Assembly: GCF_021462225.1 (NCBI RefSeq)
Contig: NC_061811.1
Span: 23,090,663-23,154,662 of the forward strand
Length of the DNA: 64,000 bases
Source: Girardinichthys multiradiatus
Taxonomy: Eukaryota; Chordata; Actinopteri; Cyprinodontiformes; Goodeidae
Direction of reading: 5' to 3'
The notes under the pieces are model-generated. The model did no database searches. It saw only the letters and a list, made by a program, of their open reading frames with translations, and was not told the origin of the DNA. Positions 48,986 to 59,716 of this stretch are shown here, piece after piece. Numbering within the stretch: the first letter of the stretch is position 1; each line of letters opens with the position of its first letter. The position numbers and the translations under genes were made by a program.

Positions 48986-51900
48986 CACGGCAACCCTACA
49001 GTGCCTTTATTATATGGATGGTATAAACCATGTAATTTCTAGCAGAGCACAGGTTAACATTCATACAGTCAGTGCACACCTGATCTTCTCCATGATATTG
49101 ACTCCCCATCCTTATTAATGAGCCTCTACATCATGACAATGGCTTGATCTCTTTAGTTATGACACACTTAGTGGATATTCATTAACAGTAGATGTCAATA
49201 TTAATAAATTCCATTATAATGGACTCAGAAGACCTTAATTACATTTCATGGAAAAAGTAAAACCAGGAATATAATGCTCAGATGGCTTTAAATGTCTTCA
49301 AATGAAAGTCTTACAAGTTTCTAAAGTCAAGCACAGTCCACAGCAATAATTTAGATCTGTCCAGAGTCCCACTGGCCTTTGATGAGGCCCCATGTCTGTG
49401 TATTCTGCTTCGAGACGGGAAGCTCCCCATGGTGGTGGGTGAGCAGGCTGGGGGGTTGAGAGGCAGCCCTGACAGAGGACCGCATCGTCAGGGGGATACA
49501 TGCTCCTTTAACCTGTTATTGTGAACTCCCAGCAGCCCTGGCCGATAATTGCCACCTGTCTCTTGGGGAAACACAGTTAAAAGAAGGCAGAGGGACGGCC
49601 ATTTTGTGTCTGCCGCTGCTCCTCGCCCCTTGCACAGCCCTGGGCCTAGTCCTGCCCTTAACCCTTGCTGCTAATGTGTTTTCAATTTAGGATGTCCCCC
49701 ACTGCTACAGGCATGGCCCTAATCAACAACAGTTTTTACTGTAACCCTATCTGGCCTTGCTAGAGCAGCGTCAGCCTGACCGGGCGCCTGCAAATCTGAT
49801 GTGTCCAGGAGAGCAGAGTGCGTATGTATACATATCATGTTTATACGTGAGGTCATAGGATGTGGACCTTCCACACACATGAGGTCTATACATGCAGCGC
49901 TGCTGATCGCAATGCAACCAAATCACCTATGGTACCCCAAGTCACTTTGCAAAAGAAATTTACACATTTAATGACTAATAATAAAAAAAGAAATAAATAT
50001 ATCATTTTATTGTCCATAAGTGGGTAAATTCTGGTGTACCAGCAGTGAAGTGACAGGCAAACGGAAGCATGCAGATGCACATAAAGGTAAAAATATAAAA
50101 ACAAAATTAGGCCATTCAGTAAGGGCAAATTCACAACATGGGCAAAAAATATTGTACAGTTACCATACTCAGATAAAAAAGTAGTTGGATGATTAAAAAT
50201 TTTTGCAGAATTCAAAAAGCCAGACACATTTTAGACAAAACTGTATATTATATAAATTCCCCAGTATAAACTTTATGATAAGCTTTATGATTCATTCTTT
50301 TGAAATTCTTGTCAATTCTTCTATCAAATTGTTCTTCCATTTTTATCAATTGGTTTTAACCTGCAAACATCTCAGTGAAGCCGGAATTAAAAGTCACAGT
50401 AGGGCAGGTGTGAATGTCTCCTGTGTATGCCTTCTGACCCCTGCATCCATGAGAAGAACACTGCCCCAAAATTAGAGTCAGGTCTCTAATGTCTCCCAGA
50501 GAGAGCGAGAAAGAAAAAAAGAAAAAGAGAGAGGCCTGGCTTTCATCCAAGTCAGCACCTTTGGAAGTGCAGTCGTATTACCACCACTAAATCAACATGT
50601 CAGCGCCCGGCCCACTGAACTTCTTCACCCAGACTCAACAGCTTACGGCTATTCTGCACAATAATGACCTGTTAAGTAAGCCCATCTCTCTGGTAAAACA
50701 GACAAAAAGAGGTTTAAAACAACAAAATAAGAGAAATTCTTGTATGCACATATGATGTACTCTCTGTTCCTTCAATATGGTGCAGGAAGTCAGACAAAAC
50801 CAGCTAAAGATATTCTTCAAACCCTGTTTGGTCTGTGTCCAAACTGCAACTGCCCAGGTTGAGTTTGGAGGCGAAGGTCCGCAGAAATCTGTGTGCTTAC
50901 TCAGCAGTCTGTTTACATTCCTAAGGGTAATTTTAGCCCCCTGGGGGGAGCAGAGCAGGGGGGCCATCATCTTGTTGGGGCTTGTCAGTGTTCGACCGGC
51001 TAGCCGGCGCAGTGGCGACACCTAGACATCTGGGTGGAAGGTAAATACACACATATAGACAGACCCCCTGTAGGGAACAAAAGGAATACCTCATCTCAAG
51101 TATTACCCAACTTTGTATCTCTTGCTGTTAAGTTATTATTAGTATAAAAGAAATTTAAGGAGCCAGCTGGAATCCTCTACAGGATATCAACTGCTCTATG
51201 ACAAATCTACATAAATGGGTGGCCAACAGAAGCAAGAGTCTAGTCTTGCCAGAATGTCCATTGCAGGGCACCATTAGTTTTGGACAACACAGGCTAGCTC
51301 CAGTGTTTTCACAAAAAATTTGGAGTGCAAATCCAATTTTATTGTAGCTTTTAGAAATTTGCTAAGCAAACACGTCAATAATCCCTCTACAAGAAAAGCA
51401 AAGGGCTTGTGTGTGTGCTGGGATTTGTGCTACTCCCAGAGATGTCCTCTCCAAGGGGCAAATGGGCAAAATGCCTGTTGTGTTTGGTATGTTTGTGTGT
51501 GAACGCACATGTAAGAGAGAAGGAGAGGGATAGAGAGATAGGGAGGCAGGGAAGAAGAGAGCGACTTGGAGCTTATCGAAACTAATTAGACAAGGGATCA
51601 GGATGGAAGTTAAATACTGAGCTACATGTAATGAAAGAAGCAGAGTGGGGGACATCTAAGGGTCAGACCCACACCAAACAGCGGTCCTCAGGCAATCTGG
51701 TATTGATTTTCACTCGTTTGGGGATGAAGGTGGATGGGAGGGAAGCATGGAGAGGCAGTAGGGCAGAATCTAAGGGTCTCGCGAGTTGTCAACTTGACAG
51801 TTTAACCCCTTTTGGAGTAGAAAAAACAAACAGAGCGATCTCCTGGGCTGACAGCGTTGATCGGTCATAGCGATGACACTGCAAAGCCTAACACAATGCC

Positions 51901-53724
51901 CACACAGGAGATGTGTGTGGGGAGGAAAAAAGGGAGGGAGAGTGAGTTGATGCAGATATGCACAGACACATACCTTAAGCCCATGAAGAAAGGACTCAGC
52001 CTTGGTCACATTTAAATGTTCAAGGGGATTGAGAGAACAGCAGAGATGGATTCTGCAACATGATAAACACAAGCAAAAAAACCCACACACAACTCACCTA
52101 ACTTTCATGTGGGCAGGGCCTAGATTTGGGCATCAAATAGTGCTTAGAAATAAAACAATTTCAATAATTTATTGCCTAACAGACAGTGGTGTCTCCATTA
52201 AGCATTTTAACAACAGATTGCAAACTGTGGTAACTGTTTGTATTATTAATATTCTTGTACTTAAACACACAAACTGAAATGCAAATGCCTTTTGCACTTC
52301 AATATATTTATAGTTGAAAAAATGTCATTATTAATCAATAAAGTTATGCAATTCTTAAGCGAATAAAGTGTTTAGTTTCTGATCATTAAAAAAAAAAATT
52401 TAAATGGTTATTATAAATTTTCATTTACATGTTTTATTTTGTTTCGAAACAGATACAATCTTACAAACTGTACTTTTAATTCTAAACCCTATCGTGATAA
52501 TTATCGACACTGTTCAGTGAAAAACAACGTATTATTATTTTTTTTCTCCTCATCACCCAGCAATATTGTCACGGTATACTAAAGGTGTGTTTCCACTACA
52601 GGAACCTTTTTCTGGGGTCATTATTACCGCACTGCCTTTACCGGGGTAAAACAAATCACGTAAAGAGCCCTTTAAGGGCCCTTTTCATTTATTTAACATG
52701 AACTTTTTAATGGAGTTTTATAAAATAAATTCTATTTTAAATTGGTTGAATTTTCGTTGACGTTACAATTAACTCATATCAGCTTAAAACAATCTAAAAC
52801 TCATACTTTGTGTTAATGTTAACTTATAGACATCTGTTTACAGTGATCTGTGGCCCAAAAAGGGGGTAAATTCTTTCAAAGGGTTTTTTTATGGTTTGAA
52901 ATTGTTTATATTCTGAGGCAAAAATAAAAATAACCTCAAGCCTTGTGGATGATTATCTCATTTAGAGGAAATTCTGTGCTCCTCTATGTGTGTATGGTTT
53001 ATGCTCCTCTGGGACACTTCTCTCAGGCCTTATTTATTAAATACCTGTTACTGTTACAAACCTTCTCTGACTTTAAAGTAAATATATTTTATAGTTTATA
53101 GCTAGAACACCAGGTTTTAATCCCAAGCAGAGCTGGCTCTCCTCTTCTCTCACCACAGAAGTCTGCGTCAGCGAAATCACTTTAAAATCTATCACATTTA
53201 CAACTTTCCATGAAGTTCGTAGCAACTCTGGATAAGTTATAATATGTAGTGGTGGTGACAGGATCCTTGGGTATAGTAGTTTCGGAGAAAAGCATGGGTT
53301 TTAATACAAAACTGGAAGCGCCTCTCTTTTATTTTCAGCTGGCAAGCGAGACATCAGCTGACAATGCTGCAGAATAGGAGTTACCACTCAGCATCAGTGG
53401 CCCTGTTATGGACTCCAAAGTGTAAACGCTCACAATAAAAAGGAAAAAAAGGAGCGTAAATGAGTTCTGGTTAGAGAAGTTCTGCAAAAAAAACATTCTA
53501 GCTGAAACACTTCTTAAGGTCCTTTTAGCTGTACAGACAGTATCAAGAGTCATGTCCTTTGAAAGAACCTGCTGACAAATATCATATGGCCCAACCATAC
53601 TTGGAACATAACCAACAAGACATGTAATGCTTACCAGAATCACAGTATACTAAGGTTTTAAACAGTTATAGTTTAAATACTGCTAAAATTGTACAGCATT
53701 GTGTTCGTGCAGTCTAAAGTCTTT
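48986..53724. other. Intergenic, no gene recognised
   Basis: 4.7 kb without a supportable gene. Open frames (longest 128 codons at 50635-51021, minus) resemble nothing known. A GA-rich tract lies at 50505-50532. CACGGTATACTAA near 52570 and CACAGTATACTAA near 53641 are direct copies of a short motif that could be old transposon termini. GTGTTTCCACTACAGGAACC at 52587-52606 resembles the end of common fish MITEs. Confidence 0.45.
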
Positions 53725-53916
53725 TTAATGAGATGCCAGAGAAAGGTCAAGGGTAACAAGAGTTCTCTCCAGTAGTTTGAAGCACAGAATGACACAGCTA
53801 TCCCCCTCCTTAGGGATGGGTACCTTTCACATTTGAACCCATATGGTACCGATAGCCAGTACCTGGCAATCAGGTTGGCACTCAACGGTACCCATTTTCG
53901 GTACCCAGTTTATATA

Positions 53917-55186
53917 CAGGGGTTGGACAATGAAACTGAAACACCTGGTTTTAGACCACAATAATTTATTAGTATGGTGTAGGGCCTCCTTTTGCGGCCA
54001 ATACAGCGTCAATTCGTCTTGGGAATGACATATACAAGTCCTGCACAGTGGTCAGAGGGATTTTAAGCCATTCTTCTTGCAGGATAGTGGCCAGGTCACT
54101 ACGTGATACTGGTGGACGAAAATGTTTTCTGACTCGCTCCTCCAAAACACCCCAAAGTGACTCAATAATATTTAGATCTGGTGACTGTGCAGGCCATGGG
54201 AGATGTTCAACTTCACTTTCATGTTCATCAAACCAATCTTTCACCAGTCTTGCTGTGTGTATTGGTGCATTGTCATCCTGATACATGGCACCGCCTTCAG
54301 GATACAATGTTTGAACCATTGGATGCACATGGTCATCAAGAATGGTTCGGTAGTCCTTGGCAGTGATGCGCCCATCTAGCACAAGTATTGGGCCAAGGGA
54401 ATGCCATGATATGGCAGCCCAAAGCATCACTGATCCACCCCCATGCTTCACTCTGGGCATGCAACAGTCTGGGTGGTACGCTTCTTTGGGGCTTCTCCAC
54501 ACCGTAACTCTCTCGGATGTGGGGAAAACAGTAAAGGTGGACTCATCAGAGAACAATACATGTTTCACGTTGTCCACAGCCCAAGATCTGCGCTCCTTGC
54601 ACCATTGAAACCAACGTTTGGCATTGGCATGAGTGACCAAAGGTTTGGCTATAGCAGCCCGGCCATGTATATTGACCCTGTGGAGCTCCCGACGGACAGT
54701 TCTGGAGGAAACAGGAGAGTTGAGGTGCACATTTAATTCTGCCGTGATTTGGGCAGCCGTGGTTTTATGTTTTTTGGATACAATCCGGGTTAGCACCCGA
54801 ACATCCCTTTCAGACAGCTTCCTCTTGCGTCCACAGTTAATCCTGTTGGATGTGGTTCGTCCTTCTTGGTGGTATGCTGACATTACCCTGGATACCATGG
54901 CTCTTGATACATCACAAAGACTTGCTGTATTGGTCACAGATGCGCCAGCAAGACGTGCACCAACAATTTGTCCTCTTTTGAACTCTGGTATGTCACCCAT
55001 AATGTTGTGTGCATTTCAATATTTTGAGCAAAACTGTGCTCTTACCCTGCTAATTGAACCTTCACACTCTGCTCTTACTGGTGCAATGTGCAATCAATGA
55101 AGACTGGCTACCAGGCTGGTCCAATTTAGCCATGAAACCTCCCACACTAAAATGACAGGTGTTTCAGTTTCATTGTCCAACCCCTG
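53917..55186 (-). mobile_element. Apparently complete Tc1-like element of DD36E type
   Basis: 1,270 bp with perfect 31 bp terminal inverted repeats (starting CAGGGGTTGGACAATGAAAC) and a TA on each side (53915-53916, 55187-55188). It contains one uninterrupted transposase gene on the minus strand. The second copy at 11658 shares both ends. Perfect terminal repeats and an open frame point to recent activity, in contrast to the other, much decayed Tc1-like families in the window. Confidence 0.95.
53969..55000 (-). CDS. Tc1/mariner-superfamily transposase, intact, DD36E spacing
   Basis: A 343-residue protein, normal length for Tc1-like transposases, which cut and re-insert the element at TA sites. 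Residues about 1-50 and 60-115 form paired-type helix-turn-helix regions (KRGQIVGARLAGASV; KLSERDVRVLTRIV), joined by a basic GRKRKL stretch at 57-62 like the GRPR motif. Catalytic acids are Asp152 (FSDEST), Asp243 (YQDDNAPIH) and Glu280 (SPDLNIIES). Asp243 and Glu280 have 36 residues between them, not the 34 of classical Tc1, which suggests the DD36E (Incomer-type) branch. No internal stop or frameshift is seen. The start Met (MGDIPEF) is the first in the frame after the terminal repeat. Whether it is expressed is unknown. Confidence 0.93.
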   Translation of the reverse strand: MGDIPEFKRGQIVGARLAGASVTNTASLCDVSRAMVSRVMSAYHQEGRTTSNRINCGRKRKLSERDVRVLTRIVSKKHKTTAAQITAELNVHLNSPVSSRTVRRELHRVNIHGRAAIAKPLVTHANAKRWFQWCKERRSWAVDNVKHVLFSDESTFTVFPTSERVTVWRSPKEAYHPDCCMPRVKHGGGSVMLWAAISWHSLGPILVLDGRITAKDYRTILDDHVHPMVQTLYPEGGAMYQDDNAPIHTARLVKDWFDEHESEVEHLPWPAQSPDLNIIESLWGVLEERVRKHFRPPVSRSDLATILQEEWLKIPLTTVQDLYMSFPRRIDAVLAAKGGPTPY

Positions 55187-55356
55187 TATTTCTCAATATA
55201 TAAACTTTAATTAATATATACATAAATTCATTAAAACAACATCCAGTTGTTAACTGTTTTAAAACTTTCTTCTCCCATGTTGCTGGCTGTAGATGACGAG
55301 TCGCCAACTGATGCAGGCGTGCTAATGGTGCCGAATGCCGGAGTTGTAGCCGTAGA

Positions 55357-55587
55357 TCAGAGGCTGATGAAAATTGTGCATTCTTCAGCCTTGGCGAAAA
55401 TATTGTGCTTGACCAAGTGCCTCCTCAGATTAGAAGTATTCCCGCCGCTGGTCTTGCACTTCACGTCACAAATATTGCAGTGAGCGTAATCTGCTTTGCA
55501 TTTTGACAAGTGGAGCCATACGTTCAGCCATGCTTGCTTTGTGGTACCAGCAGCTACTGACGTCACTACGTTGTTGTGCGTACCCAT
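55357..55587 (-). pseudogene. BED zinc finger fragment of a hAT-type transposase
   Basis: The 76-codon open frame includes WLHLSKCKADYAHCNICD, then Cys-Lys-Thr-Ser-Gly-Gly, then NTSNLRRHLVKHN. This is the BED-type arrangement, an aromatic start, Cys-x2-Cys and His-x4-His, found at the N-terminus of hAT transposases and ZBED proteins, where it binds DNA. The dimerisation and catalytic parts are absent, so this is only the first exon or part of a deleted element. It lies just inside the right hAT-like terminus. Confidence 0.75.
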
Positions 55588-55592
55588 CCCTA

Positions 55593-57204
55593 CCCTTCTT
55601 CCACTTGTTTCTGTGTACTGACTCCAAATTGACTGAAAAGAGACAACACAGCCTTTTCCTTTCTTAGAAGAAAGACAAATGCAGTTATTTGGAAAAAAAG
55701 TTTAATGTCAAAAAAATGAACAGCTGCTGTGTGAAAACTAAAGCAGCACCAACATCACTCTTAAGGTAACACTGTTTTAAAACTAATGCTGGAAAGCTAT
55801 GTGTGGTATGTCTGTTTAGCAGTCTGCCGGAGGCTCTACTCAATCAGATAGCTCAACTAAAGTCTAAGCTGTTTAAACTTGTGTTACTCAATAAAAAACA
55901 GAAAAGGACTTGAGCGTTTATTCTATATTTTTGTTAATTCTGTGGATCAAAGCAAAAATCACAGAAAACATTAAAAAAACATTATTATAACTGTAATATG
56001 CATGCATGGTTTTAATAGTAATATTTATACTATGTTGACAGCTTACATTTTTAGTTGCAAACTGTGGCTACATTTCCAGCTTTCTTTGGTCCAGAAGTTA
56101 AGACGTCACAAATAAACACCATTATCCACAACCTGAGAGACACAAAGATGTCAGTGCTCCTTTCTTGTCATTCACTGTGCAACCTGTCACCCTAAGCACC
56201 TTCCCTCTCATGTCTATAAACACTTGAAGACCTCTCTCACTCTTCCCCCAAGACTGCCTCATCGTTCTGTCACATTGCCAAAGGGGACTCCATTAGCCTG
56301 GCCAACTCTCACTTATACTTAGCACACTGCCACACAAACAAACACACACACACACGATGGTGAATACTTTCCACATCAAATTAGAGTGGCTCCTACCCTC
56401 CTTGTTATGGCCTGGGAATGCTCCATCATCACGGATGCTACGGGGTCCCTCACTTGTCAGAAGTTGTCAGACAGATAGGGAGTCTGGATACACACAGCTG
56501 ACAGGTAATCTTAATGTCTTCAATTAGCTCAATTAGGCCTGTCATAAACAATTCGATAAGTGCTCAACCAACACAAACAGATAAATGCATGCGTAAGAGT
56601 GCAGAGATGCACAAGCTCACACACAGGGGTCTGCAGGGTATTAATGAGAAGGGTAATGGGTATATCAGTGGACGGTTGACTTGCTTTTGGTATCAAGCAT
56701 GGGTGTGCCTTGCGCTCAGCTGTGCACTGCTGGCTGCAACCTGGTCAGCTCAAATTGTACCATCTCCTTTCATTAGCGCATTGCTGGCTGAGAATCTGAA
56801 AGGCCGTGACAAAATTCATTTGAGACGAGCAGGAACAGATTGCCTGAAGCAGGTGGTATAAGGGAGATAAAACAAAAGCAGCACCTTTGTGAAGCTCTGT
56901 GTGTGTGAGCGCGCCTGTGATTTCTCTGTGTATTTGACTGTGAGAGGGGTTTTTTCCTGGTCTTCAAATCTGATCCTCTCATCGTTATAGTAAATGGATA
57001 GCGACAGAAAAGTGCCATCAAAAAAACAAGGTGGGGAAGAGAGGGGAATCAGCCAGGCGTGTACATGGCGTGTTCAGAAAGGTGTGGTTTTATCTAAATA
57101 TTACTTCAGGAGTAAATAAACAAAGCCAACACCTGTATGTGCAAAACATATGACTGGTAACGCTGTTTAATTTTGGTCTGTTTTTTGTAATGTCTTGTTT
57201 TTTA
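55593..57204. other. Intergenic, with a MEIS-motif cluster at 56451-56550
   Basis: No gene is recognised. A (CA)n stretch lies at 56336-56355. The motif cluster is listed separately; the remainder is AT-rich unique sequence. Confidence 0.5.
56451..56560. promoter_or_regulatory. Candidate enhancer: clustered MEIS/TALE-type sites
   Basis: Within about 100 bp there are TTGTCAG (56454-56460), TTGTCAG (56464-56470), TGACAG (56499-56504) and CTGTCA (56539-56544), plus CAATTAG and CAATTAGGC homeodomain-type sequences at 56521-56537. TGACAG is the MEIS/PREP core. Such clusters occur in TALE-bound enhancers, including auto-regulated ones, but motif counting by eye is weak evidence. Confidence 0.35.
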
Positions 57205-58195
57205 GCGAGGATGTTCCCAATTGCATCATCAACATAAAGTCCATATAAAAAAAAATTACACACCCCTGTTAAAATCACAGTTTCTATGATTCAGTGAACA
57301 CCGTTTTCATCAAGTTGTGAAAATATGGCACAATAGTCACATTACCAAGAACTAGATGTTCCCTCTAAACTAATGGAATGACGAATTTCTGGCCCCCTGG
57401 GGCAATTTTTCCTGTATTCTTCTGAGTTATGTGGTAGCATGACAAGACGAAAGCCAGTTCTTTTAAAGGAAAACATCCAAACCTAGGTAAACTTGCCAAA
57501 AACATAGTTAAAGTCTCCCAAAAACATGTGGGAAAATGTGACCAGATGAAATCCAGGTTGAACTTTATAGCCATTGTTCTAAAAGATGTGCTCAGGGTAA
57601 AAACAACACTGCACATCAAATGAACTCCACACCTACAATCAAGCATAGTGGTGAGACCATCATGCTTTGTTGTAAAATTTGTCATCAGTTGAAACTAGGC
57701 CCTTTAGAAAGAGGCAGGCCAATATTTTGTTTGGCTGCACTAGTGGCCTTCAGAAGGCAGACAGAAAGTGGGGTGAAGAGAGAGCTGCATCGAGGAATAA
57801 AGCCTCCGTATATGGATCGCAGGCTCTGCGCCACTTGCTGCACCCGAGGCAGGGAATTATTAATTGCAACAAACATCAATCTGCATTACCACAAAACGTT
57901 CATGTTTCAGAGAAACGTTATCATTTGGCAAGAAAACGACACAAAGCATACATCCTCAACAAAAGAATGGCTTTATCAGAAGTTTAAAGTTTTAGAGTTT
58001 TATAACCACATTATTTGATTAATCCAGCTAAATGATTTTAGTTTGCTTTTCAGTTAGGTTGCACAGGTTATAGGACTTAATAAAACGTGAAAACTGTTCT
58101 GAATTTATCTCAGTGTCTTTTTTAAGAAGTTTAGTCTTTTAAGAAACATGAATTTTAACAGTAGCGTGTAGATGTTTTATATCCACTCAGAGTTC
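57205..58195 (+). mobile_element. Fourth Tc1-like family, decayed, with an internal foreign stretch
   Basis: The pieces AGTCTCCCAAAAACATGTGG, AACAACACTGCACATCAAAT, GGCAAGAAAACGACACAAAG (region of the second catalytic Asp) and AAAGAATGGCTTTATCAGAA follow the order of a Tc1-like transposase gene on the plus strand. The end near 58170 reads ATGTTTTATATCCACT. About 230 bp at 57693-57925 does not belong to the element. No intact frame. Confidence 0.65.
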
Positions 58196-59274
58196 ACCAA
58201 AAATTTACTTTAGCTTATGCATTCCAATTAAAAAAATCTGTTTAGCAACTATTAATATCAATATTCGGAGAAGAACTTTCTATCAACACAGATTTGTTCT
58301 TGAGTAAAGGGACTTTAAACACTGCTTTATTCTTGGGGTGTTTGAAGGCAAAAAAAAGGTACAACATCTGCCACTTCAAAGAAGTCAAAGTAGGACACAC
58401 AAGAAAACTATGCACAAGGATTTTGATGGATCTGACTCTACTTCTGACTCTCAGTCAAAGTGATGGCTAGAAAACCATCGGAGGGGAGAAAAAAAAAAAA
58501 AAAAAAAAGATGAAGAAAGAAGGCCAGGAAGCGAAAAGCCGTCACAGGGAAGTTGTAATAGGAAATTGCTTTTGGCAACTATTTGTTCAAGCACCAGATT
58601 TTTTTCGTCTTCATGCCAACCCGGTGAGCCCCCATTGGAAAACAGGGCAGGTTCCCCTAATGAGTAATCTATTTCAAAGAAGTCGTGTCTGGGCATGACA
58701 GTTTACTGAGAGGCTTGAAGAACTGGTAATTACCAGTGTTACGGGGCAATTAATGCATATTACACTGCGGCACTCATGGCGGTGACTGTCAGCTCCCCAA
58801 TAAAAATGAGCACTCTTCAGCTAAAGGGTGACATTAATTGGGCCCTTAATGACTATGCAGAGGAACCAAGCCAAATAGGAACAAAACAGGGGACTCGCTC
58901 TGACACTAGCAGAGGGCTGGAAATTGGACTAAAAATGAGATTAATTGCTGTTTAGAAAAAAAAAAGCTGGGAAAAGGTGGTGAGGGGAAGGGGGAGAGAG
59001 AGAGGTTGAAATTATAGGGTACAGAAAGCAAGAACAGTTCGTACAGATGACAATTCAATTAATTATTTTACACTGTATTTTTTTTTTTACCTTAGGAAGT
59101 GCTGACAGGACTCTGGTCCAGTTTGGGGTGTAGATATGCAGCTCATTGTATTACAGCTACACCCCAACATATTCTAAAGCCACAACACAAAGTCAAATAT
59201 TCCTGCTTTTCTACCCTTGTAGAAAAACAGGAATGTATAGATTCGGTGCTTTAAAGAACTGTTCAGTTCCTTTT
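58196..59274. other. Intergenic, with a candidate enhancer at 58590-58880
   Basis: AT-rich sequence, a 20-base A run at 58489-58508, the candidate enhancer (listed separately) and a T run near 59080. No gene seen. Confidence 0.5.
58590..58880. promoter_or_regulatory. Candidate enhancer with homeodomain palindrome and MEIS sites
   Basis: A compact repeat-free block. It holds a perfect 16 bp palindrome ACTGGTAATTACCAGT at 58722-58737 centred on a homeodomain core, further TAAT-type sites (CAATTAATGCATATTA, ACATTAATTGGG, CCTTAATGAC) and two MEIS-type sites (TGACAG 58696-58701, CTGTCA 58786-58791). This composition is typical of deeply conserved developmental enhancers, and the position downstream of meis2 fits. 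Conservation could not be checked. Confidence 0.45.
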
Positions 59275-59716
59275 TGTATTTTGTCATGTAAAAATTATTT
59301 TCCTCAACAGGAACAGGGAAGCTGGTCAGAGTTGATGAGAAGATGGATGGTGTTAAACACAGGGAATGAGCTTGAGCTATTTTTCCAAGAATCATTGACA
59401 AAAAGTTCAGCGTCCACATGTGCAAAGCTGGTGGACATATCCCAGTACATATCCCAACAGACTTGCAGTTGCAAACATGCAGCAAAAAGTGGTTCTACAA
59501 AATATTTGCTGAATAGACATGCATGCCACAATTTTCAGATTCATATTTTCTAGATAAGAAAAAAATAAATAAATAAAACACGTCTTTTTCCTGTCACGTC
59601 ATAATTATGCACTACCTTGTGTTGCTCTATCACATAAAACCCCAATAAAGTACACTGACATAGGCAAGACAAAAGGGGTACGAATAAGAAAAAAACAATA
59701 AGTCTGCAAGGCACTG
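59275..59716 (+). mobile_element. Tc1-like element, dominant family, 3' part
   Basis: GGGAAGCTGGTCAGAGTTGA, CACATGTGCAAAGCTGGTGG and CAAAAAGTGGTTCTACAAAA follow the family order, and it ends GTCTGCAAGGCACTG before TA. The N-terminal half of the transposase is missing and the middle is deleted. Confidence 0.78.

Larger units (their letters stand above)
53811..55592 (-). mobile_element. hAT-like element carrying a nested Tc1-like insertion
   Basis: Ends TAGGGATGGG (53811-53820) and CCCATCCCTA (55583-55592) form an inverted pair. The flanking octamers CCCCTCCT and CCCTTCTT match at 6 of 8, which could be a decayed 8 bp target duplication as in hAT elements. The right part encodes a BED-type zinc finger on the minus strand. 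The Tc1-like element at 53917-55186 is inserted inside. One caution: homology with the copy at 47.6 kb runs past 53811 to about 53725, so the left boundary is uncertain. Confidence 0.5.

Noticed and set aside
50635..51021. 128-codon minus-strand open frame
   Set aside because: No recognisable domain, with an open frame on the other strand as well.
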